A stretch of DNA of 64,000 nucleotides from Sphingobium sp. Cam5-1 (GTDB taxonomy: Bacteria; Pseudomonadota; Alphaproteobacteria; Sphingomonadales; Sphingomonadaceae). Below, in pieces: positions 28,221 through 38,305 of this stretch. A program made the translations under genes and the position numbers. The notes below the pieces were generated by a model. It saw only the letters and a program-made list of their open reading frames with translations, ran no database searches and had not been told where the DNA came from. The stretch is taken from the NCBI RefSeq assembly GCF_015693305.1, contig NZ_CP065138.1, positions 1,178,001 through 1,242,000 of the forward strand, written 5' to 3'. Within the stretch, counting starts at the first letter, position 1, and every line of letters starts with the position of its first letter.

Positions 28221-28255
28221 GCAGGCAGCGGCTCGCCGCCGCGAACGCTGCCTGC
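28221..28255. terminator. hairpin after leuA
   Basis: GCAGGCAGCG and CGCTGCCTGC form a perfect 10-bp stem with a 15-base loop, 10 bases after the leuA stop and just before the convergent VOC gene. There is no T-run, only AACAGGTTT. Confidence 0.5.
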
Positions 28256-28262
28256 AACAGGT

Positions 28263-28680
28263 TTAAGAGATATTCTCTGCCGCGTTCAAATCGACCTCCG
28301 CGTGACAAACGGCTTCCACGTTGATGCCGTCAGGGTTCAGGATGAAGGCAGCGTAATAGTTTGACCCGTAATGCGGCCTGAGGCCCGGCGCGCCATGGTC
28401 CCGCCCACCGGCACGCAGGCCCGCTGCATGAAAGGGCATGAACCTGCGCACGGTTTTCGACGCGAAAGGCGACGTGAGTGCCCTCGCCCACCCTTTCATT
28501 GTCGCCGATCCAGAAGAAGGCGTCGTCGTCCCGGCCATAGCCGTGCGTCTCACCGCCGCTCTCATTATCCGCCGCCGGGATGGTCACCAAACGCCGCAGC
28601 CCAATCGCGCCCAGCAGTTCGTCGTAAAAGTCGCGCGACCGTCCCGCGTCACTCACGGCGATGCCGATATGGTCGATCAT
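28263..28680 (-). pseudogene. VOC/glyoxalase-family protein, frameshifted
   Basis: The N-terminal part ([11 protein letters not shown]... [14 protein letters not shown]) and the C-terminal part ([22 protein letters not shown]... N-P-D-G-I-N-V-E-A-V-C-H) both fit the VOC family but lie in different frames. Removing one G of the GGG at 28434-28436 (an extra C on the coding strand) restores one continuous protein of about 138 residues with the expected D-A-F/H-A-L to F-H-A-A-G-L joint. GGAGAG precedes the start. It is either a recent pseudogene or a base-calling error. Confidence 0.75.
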
Positions 28681-28730
28681 TTTGCGCTCTCCTTTTGCCG
28701 CCAATTGACCTAAACGCCAGCCACCAACGC

Positions 28731-30095
28731 ATGGACGGACAAATGGGCGAAACGACAGATCATCAGGTGCATATTATCGGTGGCGGGCTGGCTGGGTCGG
28801 AAGCCGCCTGGCAATTGGCGCAGGCTGGTGTGAAGGTGCGCCTGTCGGAAATGCGGGGTGGTGGCGACATGACCCCGGCGCACCAGACTGACGGCCTTGC
28901 CGAACTCGTCTGCTCCAATAGTTTCCGGTCGGACGATGCGGACAAAAATGCCGTTGGCCTGCTGCATCAGGAAATGCGGCGGCTGGATTCGCTCATCATG
29001 GCACAGGCTGAACCCGCTAAGGTCCCCGCCGGATCGGCCCTGGCCGTAGACCGGAATGTGTTTTCCGATGGCGTTACCCGCGCCCTGTCCGATCATCCCA
29101 ATGTCGAGATAGTGCGGGAGCGCATCGATCAGTTGCCGCGCGAAGGGATGACCATCGTCGCCACTGGGCCGCTGACCGCACCAGCGCTCGCGGAGAGTAT
29201 AGGCTCCGCTGCGGGCATGGATCATCTCGCATTCTTCGACGCGATCGCGCCCGTCGTGCACTTCGACAGCATCGACATGGACAAATGCTGGATGGCCAAC
29301 CGCTGGGACAAGATCGGCCCCGGCGGTGGCGAGGGCAAGGATTATATCAACTGCCCGATGACGAAGGACCAATATCAGGCATTTGTGCAGGGGCTGCTCG
29401 ACGGCGAAAAAACTGAGTTCAAGGAGTGGGAAACGAACACGCCTTATTTCGAAGGCTGCATGCCGATCGAGGTGATGGCCTCCCGAGGCCCCGAAACGTT
29501 GCGGCACGGCCCGATGAAGCCGATGGGGCTCGACGATCCACGCACCGGCCGCTGGCCCTATGCCGTCGTCCAGCTGAGGCAGGACAATGCGTCGGGCACG
29601 CTGTGGAACATGGTTGGGTTCCAGACAAAGCTCAAGCATGGTGCGCAGGTTGACCTCTTCCGTACCATTCCCGGACTGGAGAAGGCAGAGTTTGCGCGGC
29701 TGGGCGGGCTGCATCGCAACACCTTCATCCAGAGCCCCAAACTTCTGGACGCGACCCTGCGCCTGAAGAGCGCACCGCACATCCGCTTCGCTGGTCAGAT
29801 GACTGGGTGCGAAGGATATGTCGAAAGTGCGGCCATTGGCCTGCTGGCCGGGCGTTTTGCCGCCGCCGAACTGCTTGGTCTGCATATACCCCCGCCGCCG
29901 GGCGATACGGCCCTTGGCGCATTGCTGGGTCACGTCACGGGCAATATCGCGACGGCGGACTATCAGCCGATGAACGTGAATTTCGGGCTTTTCCCGACCC
30001 TGGAAGATGTGAAGAAGAAACAGCGCAAGGAGGCTTATACTGCTCGCGCCCGCGCTTCCTTGGCGCAATGGTTCAGTCAGTTTGAAATGAGCTGA
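28731..30095 (+). CDS. trmFO: methylenetetrahydrofolate-tRNA-(uracil-5-)-methyltransferase
   Basis: A 454-residue flavoprotein that methylates U54 of tRNA using methylene-tetrahydrofolate. The FAD motif [14 protein letters not shown] is near residue 15, with [26 protein letters not shown] and [12 protein letters not shown] farther on. Either ATG 28731 or ATG 28743 is plausible. The open frame reaches far upstream but only antisense to the VOC gene. It converges on the EF-hand gene, 12 bases away. Confidence 0.95.
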   Translation: MDGQMGETTDHQVHIIGGGLAGSEAAWQLAQAGVKVRLSEMRGGGDMTPAHQTDGLAELVCSNSFRSDDADKNAVGLLHQEMRRLDSLIMAQAEPAKVPAGSALAVDRNVFSDGVTRALSDHPNVEIVRERIDQLPREGMTIVATGPLTAPALAESIGSAAGMDHLAFFDAIAPVVHFDSIDMDKCWMANRWDKIGPGGGEGKDYINCPMTKDQYQAFVQGLLDGEKTEFKEWETNTPYFEGCMPIEVMASRGPETLRHGPMKPMGLDDPRTGRWPYAVVQLRQDNASGTLWNMVGFQTKLKHGAQVDLFRTIPGLEKAEFARLGGLHRNTFIQSPKLLDATLRLKSAPHIRFAGQMTGCEGYVESAAIGLLAGRFAAAELLGLHIPPPPGDTALGALLGHVTGNIATADYQPMNVNFGLFPTLEDVKKKQRKEAYTARARASLAQWFSQFEMS

Positions 30096-30107
30096 GCGCC
30101 CTGCTGC

Positions 30108-30587
30108 TCAGCAACGGCATTTCGGTTTCGCCGTTCGCTTGGGCGCGGTCGTTGCAAATTCCGCCGGGGTCAGCTTTCCGTCCGCATTCGTATCCGCGCC
30201 GGCAAATCGATCCGATGTGGCGACGGCCCATTCCTCGAAGGAAAGAAGATTGTCCTTATCCTTGTCGAGCGCTTTGAACGCCTTGACCCGGCTGCCCAGC
30301 ATCTCGACCCGGGTGATAAAGCCGTCACGGTTCCGGTCATAACGGCCGAAGCGCTTTTGCTCGCGGCTTTGCGGACTGGCTTCTCCGGGCGTGGGAGGTG
30401 CTTTGCCAACGGCGTCGGGATTCCCCTCTGGCAATGCTTTTATTGCAGGCGGCGGCGGTGGACCAACTATGGCCTCAGGCACCGCGCTACTGGCCGCGCG
30501 TCCTTGCCACCAGAAAAGCCCCGCCGCCACAAGAAGCAGCGCGGCCCCGGCGCCAGCCATGATACGTCCCAAGAAATTTCCCCTCAA
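30108..30587 (-). CDS. EF-hand calcium-binding membrane-anchored protein
   Basis: Up to 159 residues. A hydrophobic segment at about residues 9-27 is an anchor or signal peptide, followed by a Pro-rich linker (P-P-P-P-P-A-I-K) and three EF-hand loops: D-R-N-R-D-G-F-I-T-R-V-E, D-K-D-K-D-N-L-L-S-F-E-E and D-T-N-A-D-G-K-L-T-P-A-E. The tail ends K-P-K-C-R-C. The start is either TTG 30587, which overlaps the stop of the upstream gene, or ATG 30560. It is probably periplasmic and binds Ca2+. Its function beyond that is unknown. Confidence 0.8.
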   Translation of the reverse strand: MRGNFLGRIMAGAGAALLLVAAGLFWWQGRAASSAVPEAIVGPPPPPAIKALPEGNPDAVGKAPPTPGEASPQSREQKRFGRYDRNRDGFITRVEMLGSRVKAFKALDKDKDNLLSFEEWAVATSDRFAGADTNADGKLTPAEFATTAPKRTAKPKCRC

Positions 30588-31228
30588 CGCGCACTGAACG
30601 CGACACGCAATAGCCGAAGATATAGGCCGGGAGTCAACCGGTTAGGAGCGGCCTTCCCACGCGTGACGTCCCCTTGCGCCAAGCCATAGGCAATCCGCAT
30701 TGGTCGCCATGATGCAGGCCAGACTGGATCGCATGAAAAAAGCTTGTGCCGGGCAAGATCGATCGCCTTGGCGGCGAGATCAGGGCTGCTGACATGACCT
30801 GAAAAATCCCAAAGCGCCCATGCGGCCCCTGCCTGGATCAACCAATCCGGGACCTCTGCTTCACCCGTAAGCGATTGGAACAGCCCTCCACCTCTTCCGA
30901 TCGCATAAGCATCCAGATCATCGTCGGCGATGAGCGCTTCCCAGCCATCAAGCCATGCCGTCAGGCCCGCCGGTGGAGCTTCCCCAGCCGTGCGTAAGGC
31001 ATCAACCAGCGGATCACCCCTGCCCTTCACGCCCACTGCATCGGTCAAAGCTTCCTGCCACCATGCGAGCCGCAACTGACCGATCATCGGTTCTGTAGTA
31101 GTGGCCACGACACGACCGAGACGCGCGTCCAACGTCCATAGTAAGCGGTGGCGCGAAATGTCGGGTCCCGCATAGGAGCTAAGTAACGTAGCTAATATCG
31201 AGGGCCGATCTTCTGCCTGGTCATTCAT
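30584..31228 (-). CDS. squalene/phytoene synthase family protein
   Basis: A 214-residue helical protein with the family-like start H-R-L-L-W-T-L-D-A-R-L-G-R-V-V and I-G-Q-L-R-L-A-W-W-Q-E-A-L. It lacks a clear DxxxD aspartate-rich pair and is shorter than true phytoene synthases (about 300), so it resembles the non-catalytic NDUFAF6-like branch. It overlaps the EF-hand gene by four bases. A role in carotenoid or complex I biology is only inference. Confidence 0.65.
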   Translation of the reverse strand: MNDQAEDRPSILATLLSSYAGPDISRHRLLWTLDARLGRVVATTTEPMIGQLRLAWWQEALTDAVGVKGRGDPLVDALRTAGEAPPAGLTAWLDGWEALIADDDLDAYAIGRGGGLFQSLTGEAEVPDWLIQAGAAWALWDFSGHVSSPDLAAKAIDLARHKLFSCDPVWPASWRPMRIAYGLAQGDVTRGKAAPNRLTPGLYLRLLRVAFSAR

Positions 31229-31351
31229 GAAGCATATACCGGCCGCTAAAGTTTATCGGCATTTTAATCAGTTCTCGGATATCGACACTTCATCGTTTCA
31301 AGCCGCACCTCACCCCGTGGGGTGGGGCTATGAGCACGGGTGAGAGCTAAC

Positions 31352-31498
31352 ATGAGAGACCGGATCAAGCGCACGCTGTTTATTTTAATGCGGCTCTATC
31401 ACAATCAGGCAGGTAACGCGCTGCCGATTGCGGCTGCTGCAACGATACCGTTTGTGGCGATCACCGGCATGCTGTTGATCTCAACCGTGGGTATCTAG
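31352..31498 (+). CDS. 48-residue TadG-like N-terminal fragment
   Basis: A short ORF (ATG 31352, GGTGAGAG upstream) coding 48 residues: a basic start, then N-Q-A-G-N-A-L-P-I-A-A-A-A-T-I-P-F-V-A-I-T-G and a hydrophobic end. This resembles the membrane-anchored N-terminus of TadE/TadG-like pilus-assembly proteins, which normally run several hundred residues. No continuation is visible in the next 100 bases in any frame. It may be a remnant or a small membrane protein. The rest of the 369-base gap (31229-31597) shows no other gene. Confidence 0.45.
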   Translation: MRDRIKRTLFILMRLYHNQAGNALPIAAAATIPFVAITGMLLISTVGI

Positions 31499-31565
31499 GC
31501 AATCATGTGCGACTGACTATCCGCCTAATCAATATTCGTAAGGTATCGATTTTCTGGAGAAGGAA

Positions 31566-31590
31566 GAGGAGCGACACGATGCCGCTCCTC
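31566..31590 (-). terminator. hairpin downstream of pdhB
   Basis: GAGGAGCG / CGCTCCTC, an 8-bp stem with a 9-base loop, lies just past the pdhB stop. On the minus strand it is followed by TTCCTTCTCC, a pyrimidine-rich tail, which fits a weak terminator for the pdh operon. Confidence 0.45.
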
Positions 31591-31597
31591 TCGCCCT

Positions 31598-32977
31598 TCA
31601 TCGATAACATACTTTCTTAACAGCAGCGACCACCCGAGCCGCGTCGATTAGCGCGGCCTTTTCGAGGTTTGCGGCGTAGGGCAGCGGCACGTCTTCGTTG
31701 GTCACGCGTAGCACCGGAGCGTCGAGGTCGTCGAAGCCCTGTTCCATTACGACCGCTGCGATTTCGGAGGCGATGGAGCAGACGGGCCAGCCTTCCTCGA
31801 CCACCACGATGCGGTTGGTCTTTTTCAGGCTTTTCAGAACCGTTGCCGTATCGAGCGGGCGCAGGGTACGCAGGTCGATGACTTCGGCATCGACACCCTC
31901 TGCCGCGAGTTGTTCGGCAGCTTCCAGCGCGATGCCCACGCCGATCGAGTAGCTGACCAACGTCACGTCCTTGCCAGCGCGCATGATGCGAGCCTTGCCG
32001 ATCGGTAGAACATAATCGTCAACCTTGGGCACATCGAAGCTGCGGCCGTAGACAAGCTCATTTTCAAGGAAGACCACCGGATCTTCTGACCGGATCGCTG
32101 CCTTCAACAAGCCCTTGGCGTCGGCAGCGTCATAGGGAGCGATGACGATGAGGCCAGGGACGGCCGCATACCAGGGGCCATAATTCTGGCTATGCTGGGC
32201 ACCCACACGGCTCGCGGCACCATTAGGGCCGCGGAACACGATCGGACAGCGCATCTGGCCGCCGGACATGTAATTGGTCTTGGCCGCCGAGTTGATGATG
32301 TGGTCGATCGCCTGCATGGCGAAGTTGAACGTCATGAACTCGACCACGGGGCGCAGGCCGCCCATCGCTGCGCCAGCGCCAATGCCCGCAAAGCCATATT
32401 CGGTGATCGGGGTATCGATAACCCGTCGGTCGCCAAATTCGTCGAGCAGGCCCTGCGTGACCTTGTAGGCGCCCTGATATTCGGCAACTTCTTCGCCCAT
32501 CACGAAAACGCGCTCATCGCGGCGCATTTCCTCCGCCATGGCGTCGCGCAGCGCTTCGCGGACGGTGGTCTTCACATATTCGGTGCCTTCCGGAAGATCC
32601 GGGTCGGCAACACTGGCCTTCGCTTCCGAAGCAAGTTTGGCTGTCCCGCTCTCCGCCTTTTTCGGCGCTTCGGGAGCAGCTTCAGCCTTTCCCGGGGGCG
32701 TGCTCGCTTCAGCCTTGGGAGCAGTAACTTCACCGCCCTCGCCCGCCATCGTGGCGATGACAGTGCCCACCTTCACGCCTTCGGTGCCTTCAGGAATGAC
32801 GATCGCGCCGATTTTTCCTTCATCGACCGCTTCAAATTCCATGGTCGCCTTGTCCGTTTCGATTTCAGCAAGAATGTCGCCAGAACGGACTTCGTCGCCT
32901 TCCTTCACAAGCCACTTGGCCAGCGTGCCTTCCTCCATCGTGGGAGAGAGCGCCGGCATCTTGATTTCGATACCCAT
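31598..32977 (-). CDS. pdhB: pyruvate dehydrogenase E1 beta subunit with N-terminal lipoyl domain
   Basis: A 459-residue subunit of the pyruvate dehydrogenase complex. Residues 1-78 are a biotinyl/lipoyl domain with lipoylated K43 in [12 protein letters not shown], about 79-130 an Ala/Pro/Glu-rich flexible linker, and the remainder the transketolase-like beta fold ([19 protein letters not shown]). A lipoyl domain on E1 beta is an alphaproteobacterial trait. Its ATG overlaps the pdhA stop (TAATG). E2 and E3 genes are not in the window. Confidence 0.96.
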   Translation of the reverse strand: MGIEIKMPALSPTMEEGTLAKWLVKEGDEVRSGDILAEIETDKATMEFEAVDEGKIGAIVIPEGTEGVKVGTVIATMAGEGGEVTAPKAEASTPPGKAEAAPEAPKKAESGTAKLASEAKASVADPDLPEGTEYVKTTVREALRDAMAEEMRRDERVFVMGEEVAEYQGAYKVTQGLLDEFGDRRVIDTPITEYGFAGIGAGAAMGGLRPVVEFMTFNFAMQAIDHIINSAAKTNYMSGGQMRCPIVFRGPNGAASRVGAQHSQNYGPWYAAVPGLIVIAPYDAADAKGLLKAAIRSEDPVVFLENELVYGRSFDVPKVDDYVLPIGKARIMRAGKDVTLVSYSIGVGIALEAAEQLAAEGVDAEVIDLRTLRPLDTATVLKSLKKTNRIVVVEEGWPVCSIASEIAAVVMEQGFDDLDAPVLRVTNEDVPLPYAANLEKAALIDAARVVAAVKKVCYR

Positions 32978-34050
32978 TAATATTGCTCCACCAGCACGTC
33001 GGTATAGAGTTCGGACATGTCCGGTTCGGGCGACGTTTCGGCGAAGTCCGCCGCGTCGCTCACGACCTTGCGAATGTCCTGATCGATCTTCTTGAGTTCG
33101 TCTTCACTCACACCGGCGTCGGTCAGATATTTTTTTACGCCCTCGATCGGGTCCGACTTGTCCCGCATCGCCTGCACTTCCTCGCGCGAGCGGTACTTGG
33201 CGGGGTCGGACATGGAGTGGCCGCGATAGCGATAGGTCTTCATTTCCAGCAGGATCGGGCCATTGCCCCCCTGCACCCATTTGAGAGCTTCTTCCGTGGC
33301 ACCACGCACAGCGAGCACATCCATGCCGTTGACCTGGATACCGGGAATGCGGAAGCTTTCGCCGCGACGATAGAGCTGATCTTCCGCCGAGGAGCGATTG
33401 ACGCTCGTGCCCATGGCGTACTGGTTGTTCTCGATCACGAAGATGATCGGCAGCTTCCACAGCTCGGCCATGTTGAAGCTTTCGTACACCTGCCCCTGGT
33501 TGGCAGCGCCGTCGCCGAAATAGGCAACGCAGACGCCGCCATCACCATTATATTTATGCGCAAATCCGAGGCCCGCACCCAGCGACACCTGAGCGCCGAC
33601 GATGCCATGGCCGCCGAAGAATTTATGCTCGACGCTGAACATGTGCATCGAACCGCCCTTGCCGCGCGAAATGCCAGCCTCACGGCCCGTCAATTCAGCC
33701 ATGATGACATTGGGATCAATGCCATAGGCGAGCATGTGGCCATGGTCGCGATAGCCGGTGATAACGCTATCTTTGCCAGGCTTGAGCGCGGATTGGATGC
33801 CGACGGCTACAGCTTCCTGGCCTATATAGAGGTGACAAAAGCCGCCGATCAGGCCGAGGCCGTAAAGCTGGCCCGCCTTCTCCTCGAAGCGGCGGATGAG
33901 GACCATCTGCCGATAGAATTCCAGCAACTCTTCCTTCGTGGCCTTGTAATCCGAAGGAGTTTCGGGGCGAGGCCGGTTGTGATCCGCGCTGGCAGGGCTT
34001 TGTGCCTTTGCCTTTGCACGCGAAGGACGCGGCGTCGTTGGTTTCGCCAA
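32977..34050 (-). CDS. pdhA: pyruvate dehydrogenase E1 alpha subunit
   Basis: A 357-residue thiamine-diphosphate subunit that decarboxylates pyruvate. The diphosphate motif [17 protein letters not shown] and the phosphorylation-loop-like region [15 protein letters not shown] are present. The first 35 residues are basic and Pro/Ala-rich. The start is TTG 34050, with AAAGGA eight bases upstream. It is the first gene of pdhA-pdhB, with ftsB upstream on the same strand. Confidence 0.95.
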   Translation of the reverse strand: MAKPTTPRPSRAKAKAQSPASADHNRPRPETPSDYKATKEELLEFYRQMVLIRRFEEKAGQLYGLGLIGGFCHLYIGQEAVAVGIQSALKPGKDSVITGYRDHGHMLAYGIDPNVIMAELTGREAGISRGKGGSMHMFSVEHKFFGGHGIVGAQVSLGAGLGFAHKYNGDGGVCVAYFGDGAANQGQVYESFNMAELWKLPIIFVIENNQYAMGTSVNRSSAEDQLYRRGESFRIPGIQVNGMDVLAVRGATEEALKWVQGGNGPILLEMKTYRYRGHSMSDPAKYRSREEVQAMRDKSDPIEGVKKYLTDAGVSEDELKKIDQDIRKVVSDAADFAETSPEPDMSELYTDVLVEQY

Positions 34051-34160
34051 GGCTTTTATCCTTTTGCCTGGTGATGGATGGAAGGAAGCCCGATATAGCG
34101 GCAGACCGGCCCGGATTGCAACGCCACAGCCCGCCTAATAACGCCATGCGACGTTGTGGC

Positions 34161-34472
34161 TTAGTTGAGCGGGACGATTACTTCGTCGTGGTGGATCACG
34201 CCAAGTTGGCGACGGATCAATTCGTCACTCAGGTCTGGATCGACCCGGCGCGGGTTGAGCAGGTCAACGCGATTACGAAGCTCATTCCGTTGCGCCTCAA
34301 CCGATTTAAGCTCGGCCTGCGAACGGTGTAGCTGGCGAGTATAATCCCCCCACGCAAGAACGCCGTTTGAACCCAGCACGACATATCCGGCAAAGAACAG
34401 CAACAGCAGAACCGCAATAGCAGGCCCAAAGGCCGAAAATAACAACATGCGGAGCTTCGCGATGTGCGCCAT
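34161..34472 (-). CDS. ftsB: septum formation initiator FtsB/DivIC-like
   Basis: A 103-residue bitopic membrane protein. One membrane segment at residues 13-34 (A-F-G-P-A-I-A-V-L-L-L-L-F-F-A-G-Y-V-V-L-G) is followed by a coiled coil (residues about 46-72, Q-L-H-R-S-Q-A-E-L-K-S-V-E-A-Q-R-N-E-L) and a short periplasmic tail. This fits FtsB of the FtsQLB divisome complex. The position between eno and pdhA is typical for the alphaproteobacterial ftsB locus. Confidence 0.85.
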   Translation of the reverse strand: MAHIAKLRMLLFSAFGPAIAVLLLLFFAGYVVLGSNGVLAWGDYTRQLHRSQAELKSVEAQRNELRNRVDLLNPRRVDPDLSDELIRRQLGVIHHDEVIVPLN

Positions 34473-34497
34473 GGAACAGTTGAATCACAGGCCGGAG

Positions 34498-34533
34498 CCG
34501 GCCGCAAGCAAAAACTGGTTAACTTGCGGCCGG
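34498..34533. terminator. hairpin between eno and ftsB
   Basis: CCGGCCGCAAG and CTTGCGGCCGG form a perfect 11-bp stem with a 14-base loop just downstream of the eno stop (minus strand). It probably ends or attenuates the eno transcript before ftsB. There is no T-run on the minus strand. Confidence 0.5.
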
Positions 34534-34547
34534 TTGTTGAAATGAAT

Positions 34548-35867
<1,320 letters not shown>

Positions 35868-36032
35868 TTAGCCACCACCTCCGGCCTTGGCAATGCAGGG
35901 CTTGCATGGACTCGAAAAATGCCGATGCTCAAATTAGTAACGGCAACGGAACTGTGGCCCGCCGCGAGCATTGAGGACGGATATCCATTCGCCCGCATCG
36001 CGACCCCACAAAATCTGAGGAGACATAGGACG

Positions 36033-36647
36033 ATGGCCGACACCCCGGAAACCCCGCCCGTCAAGCGCGCCAAGAAGGCTACACCGGCGAAGCCCGCCAA
36101 GGGAGAGCCCGTTGCGACCCGGGAAGCGACACCCGCCGCGCCCGCGCCGGTCAAGACAGCGGCGACGCGACCCGCACCGACCGCCAAGCCCGGTAACGGC
36201 GCCGCTTCGCATGGTTGGGCAGCACAGATCGCACCGTTGAAGGCGCAGGCGAAAAAAGCCGCCCGGACGGCAGCTGACACGTTCAACACTGTTGACTGGA
36301 AGACGCATATCGATCCGTTGAAGGATCAGGCAACGAAGACCGCCATGTCCGCAGCGGTCGTCGCCAAGGACAAAACCGGCACCGCTATGCAGAGCCTAGC
36401 CAAGCTGATCACGGACACGGCCGGCACTGTCGATGCGAAGCTGGGTCCGCAATATGGCGACTATGCGCGGCAGGCGGCCGAAGCAGTAGCTGGAGCCGCC
36501 GACACGTTGGACAGCAAGGACGTCGATCAATTGATGACCGAAGCGCGCGATTTCGTGCGTAAAAGCCCTGCCGTGGCAATCGGCGCGGCAGCGGTGGTCG
36601 GCTTCGTCCTGATGCGGCTGGCCAAGGGTTCAGACGACAAGGCTTGA
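36033..36647 (+). CDS. Ala/Lys/Pro-rich membrane-anchored protein, YqjD/ElaB-like
   Basis: A 204-residue protein. The first 60 residues are a basic, Pro/Ala/Lys-rich tail (histone-H1-like composition), about 65-170 is predicted helical and amphipathic, and the C-terminus is a membrane helix (V-R-K-S-P-A-V-A-I-G-A-A-A-V-V-G-F-V-L-M-R-L). The ending is that of DUF883 proteins such as YqjD, which anchor to the inner membrane. ATG 36033 follows GAGGAGA. It leads a run of four small membrane proteins resembling yqjD-yqjE-yqjK of E. coli. Confidence 0.7.
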   Translation: MADTPETPPVKRAKKATPAKPAKGEPVATREATPAAPAPVKTAATRPAPTAKPGNGAASHGWAAQIAPLKAQAKKAARTAADTFNTVDWKTHIDPLKDQATKTAMSAAVVAKDKTGTAMQSLAKLITDTAGTVDAKLGPQYGDYARQAAEAVAGAADTLDSKDVDQLMTEARDFVRKSPAVAIGAAAVVGFVLMRLAKGSDDKA

Positions 36648-36670
36648 GCCCGACTACCATCAATTACACA

Positions 36671-36701
36671 AAAGCCCCGAAGCTGGGGCGGAGGGGTTTT
36701 T
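36671..36701 (+). terminator. C-rich hairpin with T-run before the DUF1469 gene
   Basis: GCCCC (36674-36678) pairs with GGGGC (36685-36689), and a second GGGG directly precedes TTTTT at 36697. This could be a partial terminator after the YqjD-like gene; the T-run is also the start of the next gene's TTG and the G-run its ribosome site, so the two uses are in conflict. Confidence 0.35.
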
Positions 36702-37077
36702 GACCGACGAACCTAGTCTGATAGCAGAGCACGCCGAAGCCGGCCCTGAGCAGGAGGACGGCGTCCGCGCGACGTTCGCCAAGCTATATACGGACGGTCG
36801 GGCCTATGCCGATGCGGAGATCGAGCGGCAGAAGCTGCGCGTTGGCATAGCTGGTGCTGGTGTTCGGGATGCTGCGATTTTCGCAACTGTTGGCTTCATG
36901 CTTAGCTTTGCGGGCCTGATCGCATTTCTGGTGGGGCTCGTAATGGCACTTAGCCCCCATCTGGGAGCAGGCTGGTCGGCGCTGGCGGTGTTCGGCGGGG
37001 CTTTGCTCATCGCTGCCATATTGCTGTTACTCGCGAAGGCCAGGATTTCGCGCATGCGGAGGGCCATCAAGGCATGA
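36700..37077 (+). CDS. YqjE-like membrane protein (phage-holin 3_6/DUF1469)
   Basis: A 125-residue protein with two membrane helices (about residues 58-80 and 85-112) separated by a short turn, and an acidic N-terminal region. The pattern is that of the DUF1469 (YqjE) family, named for holin similarity but found as a chromosomal stress protein. The start is TTG 36700 with GGAGGGG just upstream. Its stop overlaps the start of the next gene (ATGA). No phage genes are nearby, so a holin role is unlikely. Confidence 0.72.
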   Translation: MTDEPSLIAEHAEAGPEQEDGVRATFAKLYTDGRAYADAEIERQKLRVGIAGAGVRDAAIFATVGFMLSFAGLIAFLVGLVMALSPHLGAGWSALAVFGGALLIAAILLLLAKARISRMRRAIKA

Positions 37078-37397
37078 ATGAAACCGAAAAATATCGGCAA
37101 GCCGCGATTGATGCGGAGCAGCGGAAGGCTCGGTTTCTCTCCAGTCTGTCTGCGGCGAAGGCTCGCATAGCGCCGGGACGGCTGAAGCAGGATCTCAAGG
37201 AGAAGGCGGCAAGAGGAATCACTAACGGTCGCACCTATGTGTCGACCAAGCTTCATGAGCAGCCAATTGCCGTTGGCGCGACGGGTGCGGCTCTCCTGAT
37301 CTATCTTTTCCGCAACCCGATTTCGGCACTTTTCAAACGGACATACGTTCGGATTACTAACCGTAACCCGGAAAGAGCGGAGACTGACCATGGCTGA
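37074..37397 (+). CDS. small membrane protein, YqjK/DUF3618-like
   Basis: A 107-residue protein with a basic helical N-terminal half (R-K-A-R-F-L-S-S-L-S-A-A-K-A-R-I) and one membrane helix at about 75-90 (P-I-A-V-G-A-T-G-A-A-L-L-I-Y-L-F), followed by a basic tail. It overlaps its upstream neighbour by four bases and its downstream neighbour by eight. Family assignment is tentative and based on layout and context. Confidence 0.6.
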   Translation: MNETEKYRQAAIDAEQRKARFLSSLSAAKARIAPGRLKQDLKEKAARGITNGRTYVSTKLHEQPIAVGATGAALLIYLFRNPISALFKRTYVRITNRNPERAETDHG

Positions 37398-37977
37398 TAT
37401 TCATGCCCAGATCACTCGCGTGCGCGACGCAGCGAACGACATTGCCGGAACTGCCACAGGCAAATTCCGGGATTCTACAGAGAAGGCTCGGGAAAATGCC
37501 GCTGAGCTGATCCAGACTGGCCGCGAACGCGCCGGTGGCGCGTATAGCGATGTGCGCGATCGCACTCAGCGGGTTGCGGCTAGAGCCAATGAGATCGTTC
37601 AGGAACATCCTGTCGCCGCCGTCGCTGGCGCAGTGGCTGCTGGAGCCGTCGTGGCTTGGCTGTTCCCCAAAAGCCGCAGGGCGATAAAGGCTCTTCCCGC
37701 TATTGCCATGACTGCGGGGAGCCGTGTCGTGGAAGCGGCCATGGCAGCGAGCGCGGCCGCCGCCCAAGGCGCGGAGAATATCAAGACCGGTGCAACGGAC
37801 GCCCTCCACAATGCTCAAGATAGCGCCGCCAAGACCGCCGCTTCCGCTCGCGATGCGGCTGCGTCCGCCGATATCACGGGAACCGCCTCGCGCATGGCCG
37901 ACGATCTTGTTTCGCTTGTCACCGGCAAAATTGATGCCGTTAGCGACGCGCTCAAGGCCCGATTGCCGAAACGCTGA
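37390..37977 (+). CDS. DUF883/ElaB-like membrane protein
   Basis: A 195-residue protein. A helical N-terminal region with Q-E-H-P-V-A-A-V-A-G-A-V-A-A-G-A-V-V-A-W-L-F-P (about residues 74-96) is the DUF883-type membrane anchor. The C-terminal 80 residues are extremely Ala-rich (A-A-M-A-A-S-A-A-A-A-Q-G-A-E) and probably an amphipathic helix. It is the last gene of the yqj-like cluster, overlapping the previous ORF by eight bases. A CGAAAGC/GCTTTCG hairpin lies at 37991-38008 after it. Confidence 0.65.
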   Translation: MADIHAQITRVRDAANDIAGTATGKFRDSTEKARENAAELIQTGRERAGGAYSDVRDRTQRVAARANEIVQEHPVAAVAGAVAAGAVVAWLFPKSRRAIKALPAIAMTAGSRVVEAAMAASAAAAQGAENIKTGATDALHNAQDSAAKTAASARDAAASADITGTASRMADDLVSLVTGKIDAVSDALKARLPKR

Positions 37978-38079
37978 CCGCCGAAACGTTCGAAAGCTTT
38001 AGCTTTCGTGACGAAGCCTTGGACAGGAGTGGAGCCGTTGCTAAGGTGACCACTCCTTCTAAGGGAGACGGATTACATT

Positions 38080-38301
38080 ATGAGCAAACTCCACCTCGTT
38101 ATGGGCGGACGCGTCACGGACCCGCAGACGCTGGAATTTGAAGATTTGAACTCAATTGATGTGGTCGGCGTCTTTCCTGATTATGCATCCGCTGAGAATG
38201 CATGGCGAGGCGCGGCACAGCGAACCGTTGATGACGCCGAAATGCGTTATGTGATCGTGCACCTGCATCGCCTGCTGGAACCGGATTTGCCGCCAGCCTA
38301 A
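38080..38301 (+). CDS. DUF4170 domain protein
   Basis: A 73-residue soluble protein. L-V-M-G-G-R-V-T-D-P... V-G-V-F-P-D-Y-A-S-A-E-N-A-W-R-G-A-A-Q-R-T-V-D-D-A and Y-V-I-V-H-L-H-R-L-L are the DUF4170 pattern common in alphaproteobacteria. Function unknown. It has its own 100-base upstream gap with AAGGGAG before the ATG and converges on the rhomboid gene. Confidence 0.85.
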   Translation: MSKLHLVMGGRVTDPQTLEFEDLNSIDVVGVFPDYASAENAWRGAAQRTVDDAEMRYVIVHLHRLLEPDLPPA

Positions 38302-38305
38302 AGCA

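Noticed and set aside
28371..28730. N-terminal extension of trmFO by 120 codons
   Set aside because: It is antisense to the VOC gene, and TrmFO proteins start just before the FAD motif.
36700..37077. Phage holin suggesting a prophage
   Set aside because: The family name is historical; no integrase, lysin or structural phage genes are near, and the neighbours match the yqj cluster.
37991..38008. CGAAAGC/GCTTTCG hairpin after the DUF883-like gene as a terminator
   Set aside because: The stem is short and A/T-rich with no T-run; kept only as a remark in the gene entry.
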